Part shown: piece by piece, positions 53,201-64,000 of the stretch | Position numbering within the stretch: the stretch's first letter is position 1 | How the letters are laid out: each line of letters opens with the position of its first letter | NCBI GenBank assembly: GCA_951799425.1 | Contig: OX637401.1 | Location: 32,475,780-32,539,779, forward strand | Reading direction: 5' to 3' | Source: Ilex aquifolium | Taxonomy: Eukaryota; Streptophyta; Magnoliopsida; Aquifoliales; Aquifoliaceae | DNA: 64,000 nt | Translations under genes and position numbers: made by a program | The notes under the pieces: model-generated | The model's input: the letters and a program-made list of their open reading frames with translations, nothing else | Told to the model about the DNA's origin: nothing | Database searches by the model: none

Positions 53201-53612
53201 AGTTAGCTCAATCCGAGTTCGGGAGAAAAAGTTTTGTCCGATATACTATTTCATTTTAAAGGAGGACTACTTATTACACCAAACTTGCGTTACAATAGAG
53301 CCCATGCTAGAGGATTTTTCATGACTTTTGATGTGAATAAAATGGTTAGGGATTCAAGAATTCTTTACAATGCAGCAAGAATCATCTTAATCAGAGACCG
53401 GAGTAAAAAGTTATGTCAGAAATACTAAAGAATGGGAAATTACTTTTTTTTCCTAGTGGAGGGGAATGGCCAACTATACCAAACTTCCATCACCATTTCG
53501 AACTTGTTAGAAGATGAATCACCAATTTTGATCTCAATATATTGGTTAGGGTTTCAAGTTCTCATTTCAATGCCGCAAGAGTTAGCTCAATCCGAGTTCG
53601 GGAGAAAAAGTT
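50202..53612 (+). repeat. Right-domain nine-unit repeat, 3,411 bp, copy 1
   Basis: Unit markers in order are: caagagttc (50202), gactttttatg plus atatgttgg (50581 and its upstream half B), gtaatgtcc with gactttttatg (50960), gtaatgtcc (51339), a plain unit followed by gggttacaag (51718), aaaatagtt (52097), gtaaatagtt (52476), gtaatgtcc (52855) and gttttgtcc (53234). The next copy restarts with caagagttc at 53613. Confidence 0.82.
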
Positions 53613-56600
53613 ATGTCCGATATACTATTTCATTTTAAAGGTGGACTACTTATTACACCAAACTTGCGTTACAATAGAGCCCATGCTAGAGGATTTTTCA
53701 TGACTTTTGATGTGAATAAAATGGTTAGGGATTCAAGAGTTCTTTACAATGCCGCAAGAATCATCTTATTCAGAGACCGGAGTAAAAAGTTATGTCCGAA
53801 ATACTAAAGAATGGGAAATTACTTTTTTTTCCTAGTGGAGGGGAATGGCCAACTATACCAAACTTCCATCACCATTTCGAACTTGTTAGAAGATGAATCA
53901 CCAATTTTGATCTCAATATGTTGGTTAGGGTTTCAAGTTTTCATTTCAATGCCGCAAGAGTTAGCTCAATCCGAGTTCGGGAGAAAAAGTTATGTGCGAT
54001 ATACTATTTCATTTTAAAGGAGGACTACTTATTACACCAAACTTGCGTTACAATAGAGCCCATGCTAGAGGATTTTTCATGACTTTTTATGTGAATAAAA
54101 TGGTTAGGGATTCAAGAATTCTTTACAATGCCGCAAGAATCATCTTATTCAGAGACCGGAGTAAAAAGTTATGTCCGAAATACTAAAGAGTGGGAAATTA
54201 CTTTTTTTTCCTAGTGGAGGGGAATGGCCAACTATACCAAACTTCCATCACCATTTCGAACTTGTTAGAAGATGAATCACCAATTTTGATCTCAATATAT
54301 TGGTTAGGGTTTCAAGTTCTCATTTCAATGCCGCAAGAGTTAGCTCAATCCGAGTTCGGGAGAAAAAGTAATGTCCGATATACTATTTCATTTTAAAGGT
54401 GGACTACTTATTACACCAAACTTGCGTTACAATAGAGCCCATGCTAGAGGATTTTTCATGACTTTTTATGTGAATAAAATGGTTAGGGATTCAAGAATTC
54501 TTTACAATGCCGCAAGAATCATCTTATTCAGAGACCGGAGTAAAAAGTTATGTCCGAAATACTAAAGAGTGGGAAATTACTTTTTTTTCCTAGTGGAGGG
54601 GAATGGCCAACTATACCAAACTTCCATCACCATTTCGAACTTGTTAGAAGATGAATCACCAATTTTGATCTCAATATATTGGTTAGGGTTTCAAGTTCTC
54701 ATTTCAATGCCGCAAGAGTTAGCTCAATCCGAGTTCGGGAGAAAAAGTAATGTCCGATATACTATTTCATTTTAAAGGTGGACTACTTATTACACCAAAC
54801 TTGCGTTACAATAGAGCCCATGCTAGAGGATTTTTCATGACTTTTGATGTGAATAAAATGGTTAGGGATTCAAGAATTCTTTACAATGCAGCAAGAATCA
54901 TCTTAATCAGAGACCGGAGTAAAAAGTTATGTCAGAAATACTAAAGAATGGGAAATTACTTTTTTTTCCTAGTGGAGGGGAATGGCCAACTATACCAAAC
55001 TTCCATCACCATTTCGAACTTGTTAGAAGATGAATCACCAATTTTGATCTCAATATATTGGTTAGGGTTACAAGTTCTCATTTCAATGCCGCAAGAGTTA
55101 GCTCAATCCGAGTTCGGGAGAAAAAGTTATGTCCGATATACTATTTCATTTTAAAGGTGGACTACTTATTACACCAAACTTGCGTTACAATAGAGCCCAT
55201 GCTAGAGGATTTTTCATGACTTTTGATGTGAATAAAATGGTTAGGGATTCAAGAATTCTTTACAATGCAGCAAGAATCATCTTAATCAGAGACCGGAGTA
55301 AAAAGTTATGTCAGAAATACTAAAGAATGGGAAATTACTTTTTTTTCCTAGTGGAGGGGAATGGCCAACTATACCAAACTTCCATCACCATTTCGAACTT
55401 GTTAGAAGATGAATCACCAATTTTGATCTCAATATATTGGTTAGGGTTACAAGTTCTCATTTCAATGCCGCAAGAGTTAGCTCAATCCGAGTTCGGGAGA
55501 AAAAGTTATGTGCGATATACTATTTCATTTTAAAGGAGGACTACTTATTACACCAAACTTGCGTTACAATAGAGCCCATGCTAGAGGATTTTTCATGACT
55601 TTTGATGTGAATAAAATAGTTAGGGATTCAAGAATTCTTTATAATGCAGCAAGAATCATCTTAATCAGAGACCGGAGTAAAAAGTTATGTCAGAAATACT
55701 AAAAAATAGGAAATTACTTTTTTTTCCTAGTGGAGGGGAATGGCCAACTATACCAAACTTCCATCACCATTTCGAACTTGTTAGAAGATGAATCACCAAT
55801 TTTGATCTCAATATATTGGTTAGGGTTTCAAGTTCTCATTACAATGCCGCAAGAGTTAGCTCAATCCGAGTTCGGGAGAAAAAGTTATGTCCGATATACT
55901 ATTTCATTTTAAAGGAGGACTACTTATTACACCAAACTTGCGTTACAATAGAGCCCATGCTAGAGGATTTTTCATGACTTTTGATGTGAATAAAATGGTT
56001 AGGGATTCAAGAATTCTTTACAATGCAGCAAGAATCATCTTAATCAGAGACCGGAGTAAATAGTTATGTCAGAAATACTAAAGAATGGGAAATTACTTTT
56101 TTTTCCTAGTGGAGGGGAATGGCCAACTATACCAAACTTCCATCACCATTTCGAACTTGTTAGAAGATGAATCACCAATTTTGATCTCAATATATTGGTT
56201 AGGGTTACAAGTTCTCATTTCAATGCCGCAAGAGTTAGCTCAATCCGAGTTCGGGAGAAAAAGTTATGTGCGATATACTATTTCATTTTAAAGGAGGACT
56301 ACTTATTACACCAAACTTGCGTTACAATAGAGCCCATGCTAGAGGATTTTTCATGACTTTTGATGTGAATAAAATAGTTAGGGATTCAAGAATTCTTTAT
56401 AATGCAGCAAGAATCATCTTAATCAGAGACCGGAGTAAAAAGTTATGTCAGAAATACTAAAAAATAGGAAATTACTTTTTTTTCCTAGTGGAGGGGAATG
56501 GCCAACTATACCAAACTTCCATCACCATTTCGAACTTGTTAGAAGATGAATCACCAATTTTGATCTCAATATATTGGTTAGGGTTTCAAGTTCTCATTAC

Positions 56601-57781
56601 AATGCCGCAAGAGTTAGCTCAATCCGAGTTCGGGAGAAAAAGTTATGTCCGATATACTATTTCATTTTAAAGGAGGACTACTTATTACACCAAACTTGCG
56701 TTACAATAGAGCCCATGCTAGAGGATTTTTCATGACTTTTGATGTGAATAAAATGGTTAGGGATTCAAGAATTCTTTACAATGCAGCAAGAATCATCTTA
56801 ATCAGAGACCGGAGTAAATAGTTATGTCAGAAATACTAAAGAATGGGAAATTACTTTTTTTTCCTAGTGGAGGGGAATGGCCAACTATACCAAACTTCCA
56901 TCACCATTTCGAACTTGTTAGAAGATGAATCACCAATTTTGATCTCAATATATTGGTTAGGGTTTCAAGTTCTCATTTCAATGCCGCAAGAGTTAGCTCA
57001 ATCCGAGTTCGGGAGAAAAAGTAATGTCCGATATACTATTTCATTTTAAAGGTGGACTACTTATTACACCAAACTTGCGTTACAATAGAGCCCATGCTAG
57101 AGGATTTTTCATGACTTTTGATGTGAATAAAATGGTTAGGGATTCAAGAATTCTTTACAATGCAGCAAGAATCATCTTAATCAGAGACCGGAGTAAAAAG
57201 TTATGTCAGAAATACTAAAGAATGGGAAATTACTTTTTTTTCCTAGTGGAGGGGAATGGCCAACTATACCAAACTTCCATCACCATTTCGAACTTGTTAG
57301 AAGATGAATCACCAATTTTGATCTCAATATATTGGTTAGGGTTACAAGTTCTCATTTCAATGCCGCAAGAGTTAGCTCAATCCGAGTTCGGGAGAAAAAG
57401 TTTTGTCCGATATACTATTTCATTTTAAAGGTGGACTACTTATTACACCAAACTTGCGTTACAATAGAGCCCATGCTAGAGGATTTTTCATGACTTTTGA
57501 TGTGAATAAAATGGTTAGGGATTCAAGAATTCTTTACAATGCAGCAAGAATCATCTTAATCAGAGACCGGAGTAAAAAGTTATGTCAGAAATACTAAAGA
57601 ATGGGAAATTACTTTTTTTTCCTAGTGGAGGGGAATGGCCAACTATACCAAACTTCCATCACCATTTCGAACTTGTTAGAAGATGAATCACCAATTTTGA
57701 TCTCAATATATTGGTTAGGGTTACAAGTTCTCATTTCAATGCCGCAAGAGTTAGCTCAATCCGAGTTCGGGAGAAAAAGTT
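53613..57781 (+). repeat. Right-domain repeat, copy 2, expanded to eleven units (4,169 bp)
   Basis: It follows the marker order of 50202-53612 but contains the pair aaaatagtt / gtaaatagtt twice (55508, 55887 and 56266, 56645). It then continues with gtaatgtcc (57024) and gttttgtcc (57403). Apart from the inserted pair the order is unchanged. Confidence 0.82.
55508..57023 (+). repeat. Two-unit (758-bp) tandem duplication
   Basis: The pair of units carrying a G-to-A change (aaaatagtt, 55618 and 56376) and an A-to-T change (gtaaatagtt, 56061 and 56819) occurs twice in succession with an offset of exactly 758 bp. Elsewhere in this domain the pair occurs singly per repeat (52097, 59677, 62709). 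This marks an unequal exchange within an existing nine-unit repeat. Confidence 0.85.
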
Positions 57782-60700
57782 ATGTCCGATATACTATTTC
57801 ATTTTAAAGGAGGACTACTTATTACACCAAACTTGCGTTACAATAGAGCCCATGCTAGAGGATTTTTCATGACTTTTGATGTGAATAAAATGGTTAGGGA
57901 TTCAAGAATTCTTTACAATGCAGCAAGAATAATCTTAATCAGAGACCGGAGTAAAAAGTTATGTCAGAAATACTAAAGAATCGGAAATTACTTTTTTTTC
58001 CTAGTGGAGGGGAATGGCCAACTATACCAAACTTCCATCACCATTTCGAACTTGTTAGAAGATGAATCACCAATTTTGATCTCAATATATTGGTTAGGGT
58101 TACAAATTCTCATTTCAATGCCGCAAGAGTTAGCTCAATCCGAGTTCGGGAGAAAAAGTTATGTCCGATATACTATTTCATTTTAAAGGTGGACTACTTA
58201 TTACACCAAACTTGCGTTACAATAGAGCCCATGCTAGAGGATTTTTCATGAATTTTGATGTGAATAAAATGGTTAGGGATTCAAGAATTCTTTACAATGC
58301 CGCAAGAATCATCTTATTCAGAGACCGGAGTAAAAAGTTATGTCCGAAATACTAAAGAATGGGAAATTACTTTTTTTTCCTAGTGGAGGGGAATGGCCAA
58401 CTATACCAAACTTCCATCACCATTTCGAACTTGTTAGAAGATGAATCACCAATTTTGATCTCAATATGTTGGTTAGGGTTTCAAGTTTTCATTTCAATGC
58501 CGCAAGAGTTAGCTCAATCCGAGTTCGGGAGAAAAAGTTATGTGCGATATACTATTTCATTTTAAAGGAGGACTACTTATTACACCAAACTTGCGTTACA
58601 ATAGAGCCCATGCTAGAGGATTTTTCATGACTTTTTATGTGAATAAAATGGTTAGGGATTCAAGAATTCTTTACAATGCCGCAAGAATCATCTTATTCAG
58701 AGATCGGAGTAAAAAGTTATGTCCGAAATACTAAAGAGTGGGAAATTACTTTTTTTTCCTAGTGGAGGGGAATGGCCAACTATACCAAACTTCCATCACC
58801 ATTTCGAACTTGTTAGAAGATGAATCACCAATTTTGATCTCAATATATTGGTTAGGGTTTCAAGTTCTCATTTCAATGCCGCAAGAGTTAGCTCAATCCG
58901 AGTTCGGGAGAAAAAGTAATGTCCGATATACTATTTCATTTTAAAGGTGGACTACTTATTACACCAAACTTGCGTTACAATAGAGCCCATGCTAGAGGAT
59001 TTTTCATGACTTTTGATGTGAATAAAATGGTTAGGGATTCAAGAATTCTTTACAATGCAGCAAGAATCATCTTAATCAGAGACCGGAGTAAAAAGTTATG
59101 TCAGAAATACTAAAGAATGGGAAATTACTTTTTTTTCCTAGTGGAGGGGAATGGCCAACTATACCAAACTTCCATCACCATTTCGAACTTGTTAGAAGAT
59201 GAATCACCAATTTTGATCTCAATATATTGGTTAGGGTTACAAGTTCTCATTTCAATGCCGCAAGAGTTAGCTCAATCCGAGTTCGGGAGAAAAAGTTATG
59301 TCCGATATACTATTTCATTTTAAAGGTGGACTACTTATTACACCAAACTTGCGTTACAATAGAGCCCATGCTAGAGGATTTTTCATGACTTTTGATGTGA
59401 ATAAAATGGTTAGGGATTCAAGAATTCTTTACAATGCAGCAAGAATCATCTTAATCAGAGACCGGAGTAAAAAGTTATGTCAGAAATACTAAAGAATGGG
59501 AAATTACTTTTTTTTCCTAGTGGAGGGGAATGGCCAACTATACCAAACTTCCATCACCATTTCGAACTTGTTAGAAGATGAATCACCAATTTTGATCTCA
59601 ATATATTGGTTAGGGTTACAAGTTCTCATTTCAATGCCGCAAGAGTTAGCTCAATCCGAGTTCGGGAGAAAAAGTTATGTGCGATATACTATTTCATTTT
59701 AAAGGAGGACTACTTATTACACCAAACTTGCGTTACAATAGAGCCCATGCTAGAGGATTTTTCATGACTTTTGATGTGAATAAAATAGTTAGGGATTCAA
59801 GAATTCTTTATAATGCAGCAAGAATCATCTTAATCAGAGACCGGAGTAAAAAGTTATGTCAGAAATACTAAAAAATAGGAAATTACTTTTTTTTTCTAGT
59901 GGAGGGGAATGGCCAACTATACCAAACTTCCATCACCATTTCGAACTTGTTAGAAGATGAATCACCAATTTTGATCTCAATATATTGGTTAGGGTTTCAA
60001 GTTCTCATTACAATGCCGCAAGAGTTAGCTCAATCCGAGTTCGGGAGAAAAAGTTATGTCCGATATACTATTTCATTTTAAAGGAGGACTACTTATTACA
60101 CCAAACTTGCGTTACAATAGAGCCCATGCTAGAGGATTTTTCATGACTTTTGATGTGAATAAAATGGTTAGGGATTCAAGAATTCTTTACAATGCAGCAA
60201 GAATCATCTTAATCAGAGACCGGAGTAAATAGTTATGTCAGAAATACTAAAGAATGGGAAATTACTTTTTTTTCCTAGTGGAGGGGAATGGCCAACTATA
60301 CCAAACTTCCATCACCATTTCGAACTTGTTAGAAGATGAATCACCAATTTTGATCTCAATATATTGGTTAGGGTTTCAAGTTCTCATTTCAATGCCGCAA
60401 GAGTTAGCTCAATCCGAGTTCGGGAGAAAAAGTAATGTCCGATATACTATTTCATTTTAAAGGTGGACTACTTATTACACCAAACTTGCGTTACAATAGA
60501 GCCCATGCTAGAGGATTTTTCATGACTTTTGATGTGAATAAAATGGTTAGGGATTCAAGAATTCTTTACAATGCAGCAAGAATCATCTTAATCAGAGACC
60601 GGAGTAAAAAGTTATGTCAGAAATACTAAAGAATGGGAAATTACTTTTTTTTCCTAGTGGAGGGGAATGGCCAACTATACCAAACTTCCATCACCATTTC

Positions 60701-61192
60701 GAACTTGTTAGAAGATGAATCACCAATTTTGATCTCAATATATTGGTTAGGGTTACAAGTTCTCATTTCAATGCCGCAAGAGTTAGCTCAATCCGAGTTC
60801 GGGAGAAAAAGTTTTGTCCGATATACTATTTCATTTTAAAGGTGGACTACTTATTACACCAAACTTGCGTTACAATAGAGCCCATGCTAGAGGATTTTTC
60901 ATGACTTTTGATGTGAATAAAATGGTTAGGGATTCAAGAATTCTTTACAATGCAGCAAGAATCATCTTAATCAGAGACCGGAGTAAAAAGTTATGTCAGA
61001 AATACTAAAGAATGGGAAATTACTTTTTTTTCCTAGTGGAGGGGAATGGCCAACTATACCAAACTTCCATCACCATTTCGAACTTGTTAGAAGATGAATC
61101 ACCAATTTTGATCTCAATATATTGGTTAGGGTTACAAGTTCTCATTTCAATGCCGCAAGAGTTAGCTCAATCCGAGTTCGGGAGAAAAAGTT
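57782..61192 (+). repeat. Right-domain nine-unit repeat, 3,411 bp, copy 3
   Basis: Units at 57782, 58161, 58540 (gactttttatg), 58919 (gtaatgtcc), 59298, 59677 (aaaatagtt), 60056 (gtaaatagtt), 60435 (gtaatgtcc) and 60814 (gttttgtcc) follow the domain order, with different members in the first two places. A gagatcggag change near 58703 recurs near 62114, one period downstream. Private changes include catgaattttg near 58248 and agaataatc near 57926. Confidence 0.78.
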
Positions 61193-64000
61193 ATGTCCGA
61201 TATACTATTTCATTTTAAAGGTGGACTACTTATTACACCAAACTTGCGTTACAATAGAGCCCATGCTAGAGGATTTTTCATGACTTTTGATGTGAATAAA
61301 ATGGTTAGGGATTCAAGAATTCTTTACAATGCAGCAAGAATCATCTTAATCAGAGACCGGAGTAAAAAGTTATGTCAGAAATACTAAAGAATGGGAAATT
61401 ACTTTTTTTTCCTAGTGGAGGGGAATGGCCAACTATACCAAACTTCCATCACCATTTCGAACTTGTTAGAAGATGAATCACCAATTTTGATCTGAATATA
61501 TTGGTTAGGGTTACAAATTCTCATTTCAATGCCGCAAGAGTTAGCTCAATCCGAGTTCGGGAGAAAAAGTTATGTCCGATATACTATTTCATTTTAAAGG
61601 TGGACTACTTATTACACCAAACTTGCGTTACAATAGAGCCCATGCTAGAGGATTTTTCATGACTTTTGATGTGAATAAAATGGTTAGGGATTCAAGAATT
61701 CTTTACAATGCCGCAAGAATCATCTTATTCAGAGACCGGAGTAAAAAGTTATGTCCGAAATACTAAAGAATGGGAAATTACTTTTTTTTCCTAGTGGAGG
61801 GGAATGGCCAACTATACCAAACTTCCATCACCATTTCGAACTTGTTAGAAGATGAGTCACCAATTTTGATCTCAATATGTTGGTTAGGGTTTCAAGTTTT
61901 CATTTCAATGCCGCAAGAGTTAGCTCAATCCGAGTTCGGGAGAAAAAGTTATGTGCGATATACTATTTCATTTTAAAGGAGGACTACTTATTACACCAAA
62001 CTTGCGTTACAATAGAGCCCATGCTAGAGGATTTTTCATGACTTTTTATGTGAATAAAATGGTTAGGGATTCAAGAATTCTTTACAATGCCGCAAGAATC
62101 ATCTTATTCAGAGATCGGAGTAAAAAGTTATGTCCGAAATACTAAAGAGTGGGAAATTACTTTTTTTTCCTAGTGGAGGGGAATGGCCAACTATACCAAA
62201 CTTCCATCACCATTTCGAACTTGTTAGAAGATGAATCACCAATTTTGATCTCAATATATTGGTTAGGGTTTCAAGTTCTCATTTCAATGCCGCAAGAGTT
62301 AGCTCAATCCGAGTTCGGGAGAAAAAGTTATGTCCGATATACTATTTCATTTTAAAGGTGGACTACTTATTACACCAAACTTGCGTTACAATAGAGCCCA
62401 TGCTAGAGGATTTTTCATGACTTTTGATGTGAATAAAATGGTTAGGGATTCAAGAATTCTTTACAATGCAGCAAGAATCATCTTAATCAGAGACCGGAGT
62501 AAAAAGTTATGTCAGAAATACTAAAGAATGGGACATTACTTTTTTTTCCTAGTGGAGGGGAATGGCCAACTATACCAAACTTCCATCACCATTTCGAACT
62601 TGTTAGAAGATGAATCACCAATTTTGATCTCAATATATTGGTTAGGGTTACAAGTTCTCATTTCAATGCCGCAAGAGTTAGCTCAATCCGAGTTCGGGAG
62701 AAAAAGTTATGTGCGATATACTATTTCATTTTAAAGGAGGACTACTTATTACACCAAACTTGCGTTACAATAGAGCCCATGCTAGAGGATTTTTCATGAC
62801 TTTTGATGTGAATAAAATAGTTAGGGATTCAAGAATTCTTTATAATGCAGCAAGAATCATCTTAATCAGAGACCGGAGTAAAAAGTTATGTCAGAAATAC
62901 TAAAAAATAGGAAATTACTTTTTTTTCCTAGTGGAGGGGAATGGCCAACTATACCAAACTTCCATCACCATTTCGAACTTGTTAGAAGATGAATCACCAA
63001 TTTTGATCTCAATATATTGGTTAGGGTTTCAAGTTCTCATTACAATGCCGCAAGAGTTAGCTCAATCCGAGTTCGGGAGAAAAAGTTATGTCCGATATAC
63101 TATTTCATTTTAAAGGAGGACTACTTATTACACCAAACTTGCGTTACAATAGAGCCCATGCTAGAGGATTTTTCATGACTTTTGATGTGAATAAAATGGT
63201 TAGGGATTCAAGAATTCTTTACAATGCAGCAAGAATCATCTTAATCAGAGACCGGAGTAAATAGTTATGTCAGAAATACTAAAGAATGGGAAATTACTTT
63301 TTTTTCCTAGTGGAGGGGAATGGCCAACTATACCAAACTTCCATCACCATTTCGAACTTGTTAGAAGATGAATCACCAATTTTGATCTCAATATATTGGT
63401 TAGGGTTTCAAGTTCTCATTTCAATGCCGCAAGAGTTAGCTCAATCCGAGTTCGGGAGAAAAAGTAATGTCCGATATACTATTTCATTTTAAAGGTGGAC
63501 TACTTATTACACCAAACTTGCGTTACAATAGAGCCCATGCTAGAGGATTTTTCATGACTTTTGATGTGAATAAAATGGTTAGGGATTCAAGAATTCTTTA
63601 CAATGCAGCAAGAATCATCTTAATCAGAGACCGGAGTAAAAAGTTATGTCAGAAATACTAAAGAATGGGAAATTACTTTTTTTTCCTAGTGGAGGGGAAT
63701 GGCCAACTATACCAAACTTCCATCACCATTTCGAACTTGTTAGAAGATGAATCACCAATTTTGATCTCAATATATTGGTTAGGGTTTCAAGTTCTCATTT
63801 CAATGCCGCAAGAGTTAGCTCAATCCGAGTTCGGGAGAAAAAGTTATGTGCGATATACTATTTCATTTTAAAGGAGGACTACTTATTACACCAAACTTGC
63901 GTTACAATAGAGCCCATGCTAGAGGATTTTTCATGACTTTTGATGTGAATAAAATAGTTAGGGATTCAAGAATTCTTTATAATGCAGCAAGAATCATCTT
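61193..64000 (+). repeat. Right-domain repeat, copy 4, shortened and cut by the window edge
   Basis: The order is 61193, 61572, 61951 (gactttttatg), 62330, 62709 (aaaatagtt), 63088 (gtaaatagtt), 63467 (gtaatgtcc), then 63846 (aaaatagtt again), which is cut by the window edge. One unit is missing between 61951 and 62709 compared with copy 3, so the distance between nonsense-marked units (60230 to 63262) is 3,032 bp, eight units. The array continues past 64000. Confidence 0.78.

Larger units (their letters stand above)
1..64000. repeat. Satellite DNA array, 379-bp unit, about 169 tandem copies
   Basis: The entire window is a head-to-tail tandem array with all copies in the same orientation. 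Successive gttatgt unit starts are spaced 379 bp apart in 158 of 168 intervals; the exceptions are three of 377, six of 378 and one of 439 bp. Units differ by a few substitutions each. The sequence is AT-rich (one half-unit counted by hand is about 35% GC). No unique sequence, transposon or gene interrupts it. The organisation is that of a eukaryotic centromeric or pericentromeric satellite. Centromere function itself is inference, because nothing here shows CENH3 binding. Confidence 0.98.

Noticed and set aside
1..64000. CRISPR array
   Set aside because: There are no short repeats separated by unique spacers. The whole 379-bp unit is conserved and no variable segment exists.
1..64000. rRNA, tRNA or 5S gene tandem array
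   Set aside because: No A-box/B-box pair, cloverleaf or recognisable rRNA sequence is seen, and the sequence has no stable conserved core distinct from a spacer.
1..64000. Transposon or retrotransposon insertion
   Set aside because: Unit starts stay in register through the whole window. The only large length change is the 60-bp direct duplication, which has no foreign sequence or target-site signature.

Overview
The whole 64-kb window is one uninterrupted, head-to-tail array of an AT-rich satellite repeat with a 379-bp unit. I see no protein-coding gene, RNA gene, transposon, CRISPR array or unique flanking DNA. Counting from the unit start at 126 to the one at 63846 (phase set at the ATG of the string gttatgt), there are 168 complete units: 158 of 379 bp, three of 377 bp, six of 378 bp and one of 439 bp. 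These lengths add up exactly to the 63,720 bp covered. Partial units fill positions 1-125 and 63846-64000. Such an array points to eukaryotic nuclear heterochromatin, most likely centromeric or pericentromeric. The near-dinucleosome unit and the telo-box-like motif suggest a plant, but the species cannot be read from this DNA.

Each 379-bp unit is itself an ancient dimer. Half A (179 bp) and half B (200 bp) both begin at a gttatgt string. They align without gaps over about 150 bp at roughly 73% identity (hand count, 110/150), with about 21 extra bases near the start of half B. The founding repeat was therefore probably a nucleosome-sized sequence of about 180 bp.

Above the unit there is higher-order structure. 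From 1 to about 39 kb, units fall into four variant classes in the recurring order 1-2-3-4 (tetramer of about 1,516 bp), broken by skipped or doubled positions. Within this stretch, 23 units (13764-22479) recur almost unchanged at 22859-31574, an offset of 9,095 bp. From about 39 to 46.7 kb a nine-unit repeat of 3,410 bp runs for a little over two copies, followed by a three-unit duplication (46354-48625). A unit with a 60-bp internal duplication (49005-49443) lies just before a right-hand domain (about 50-64 kb). That domain has its own variants and a 3,411-bp nine-unit repeat, one copy of which is expanded to eleven units by a 758-bp duplication.

The many short open frames of 60-89 codons are by-products of copying one sequence 169 times. 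They carry shared nonsense and frameshift changes and I do not annotate them as genes. The interest of the window lies in its layered duplication history and in regularly spaced short motifs, not in encoded products.
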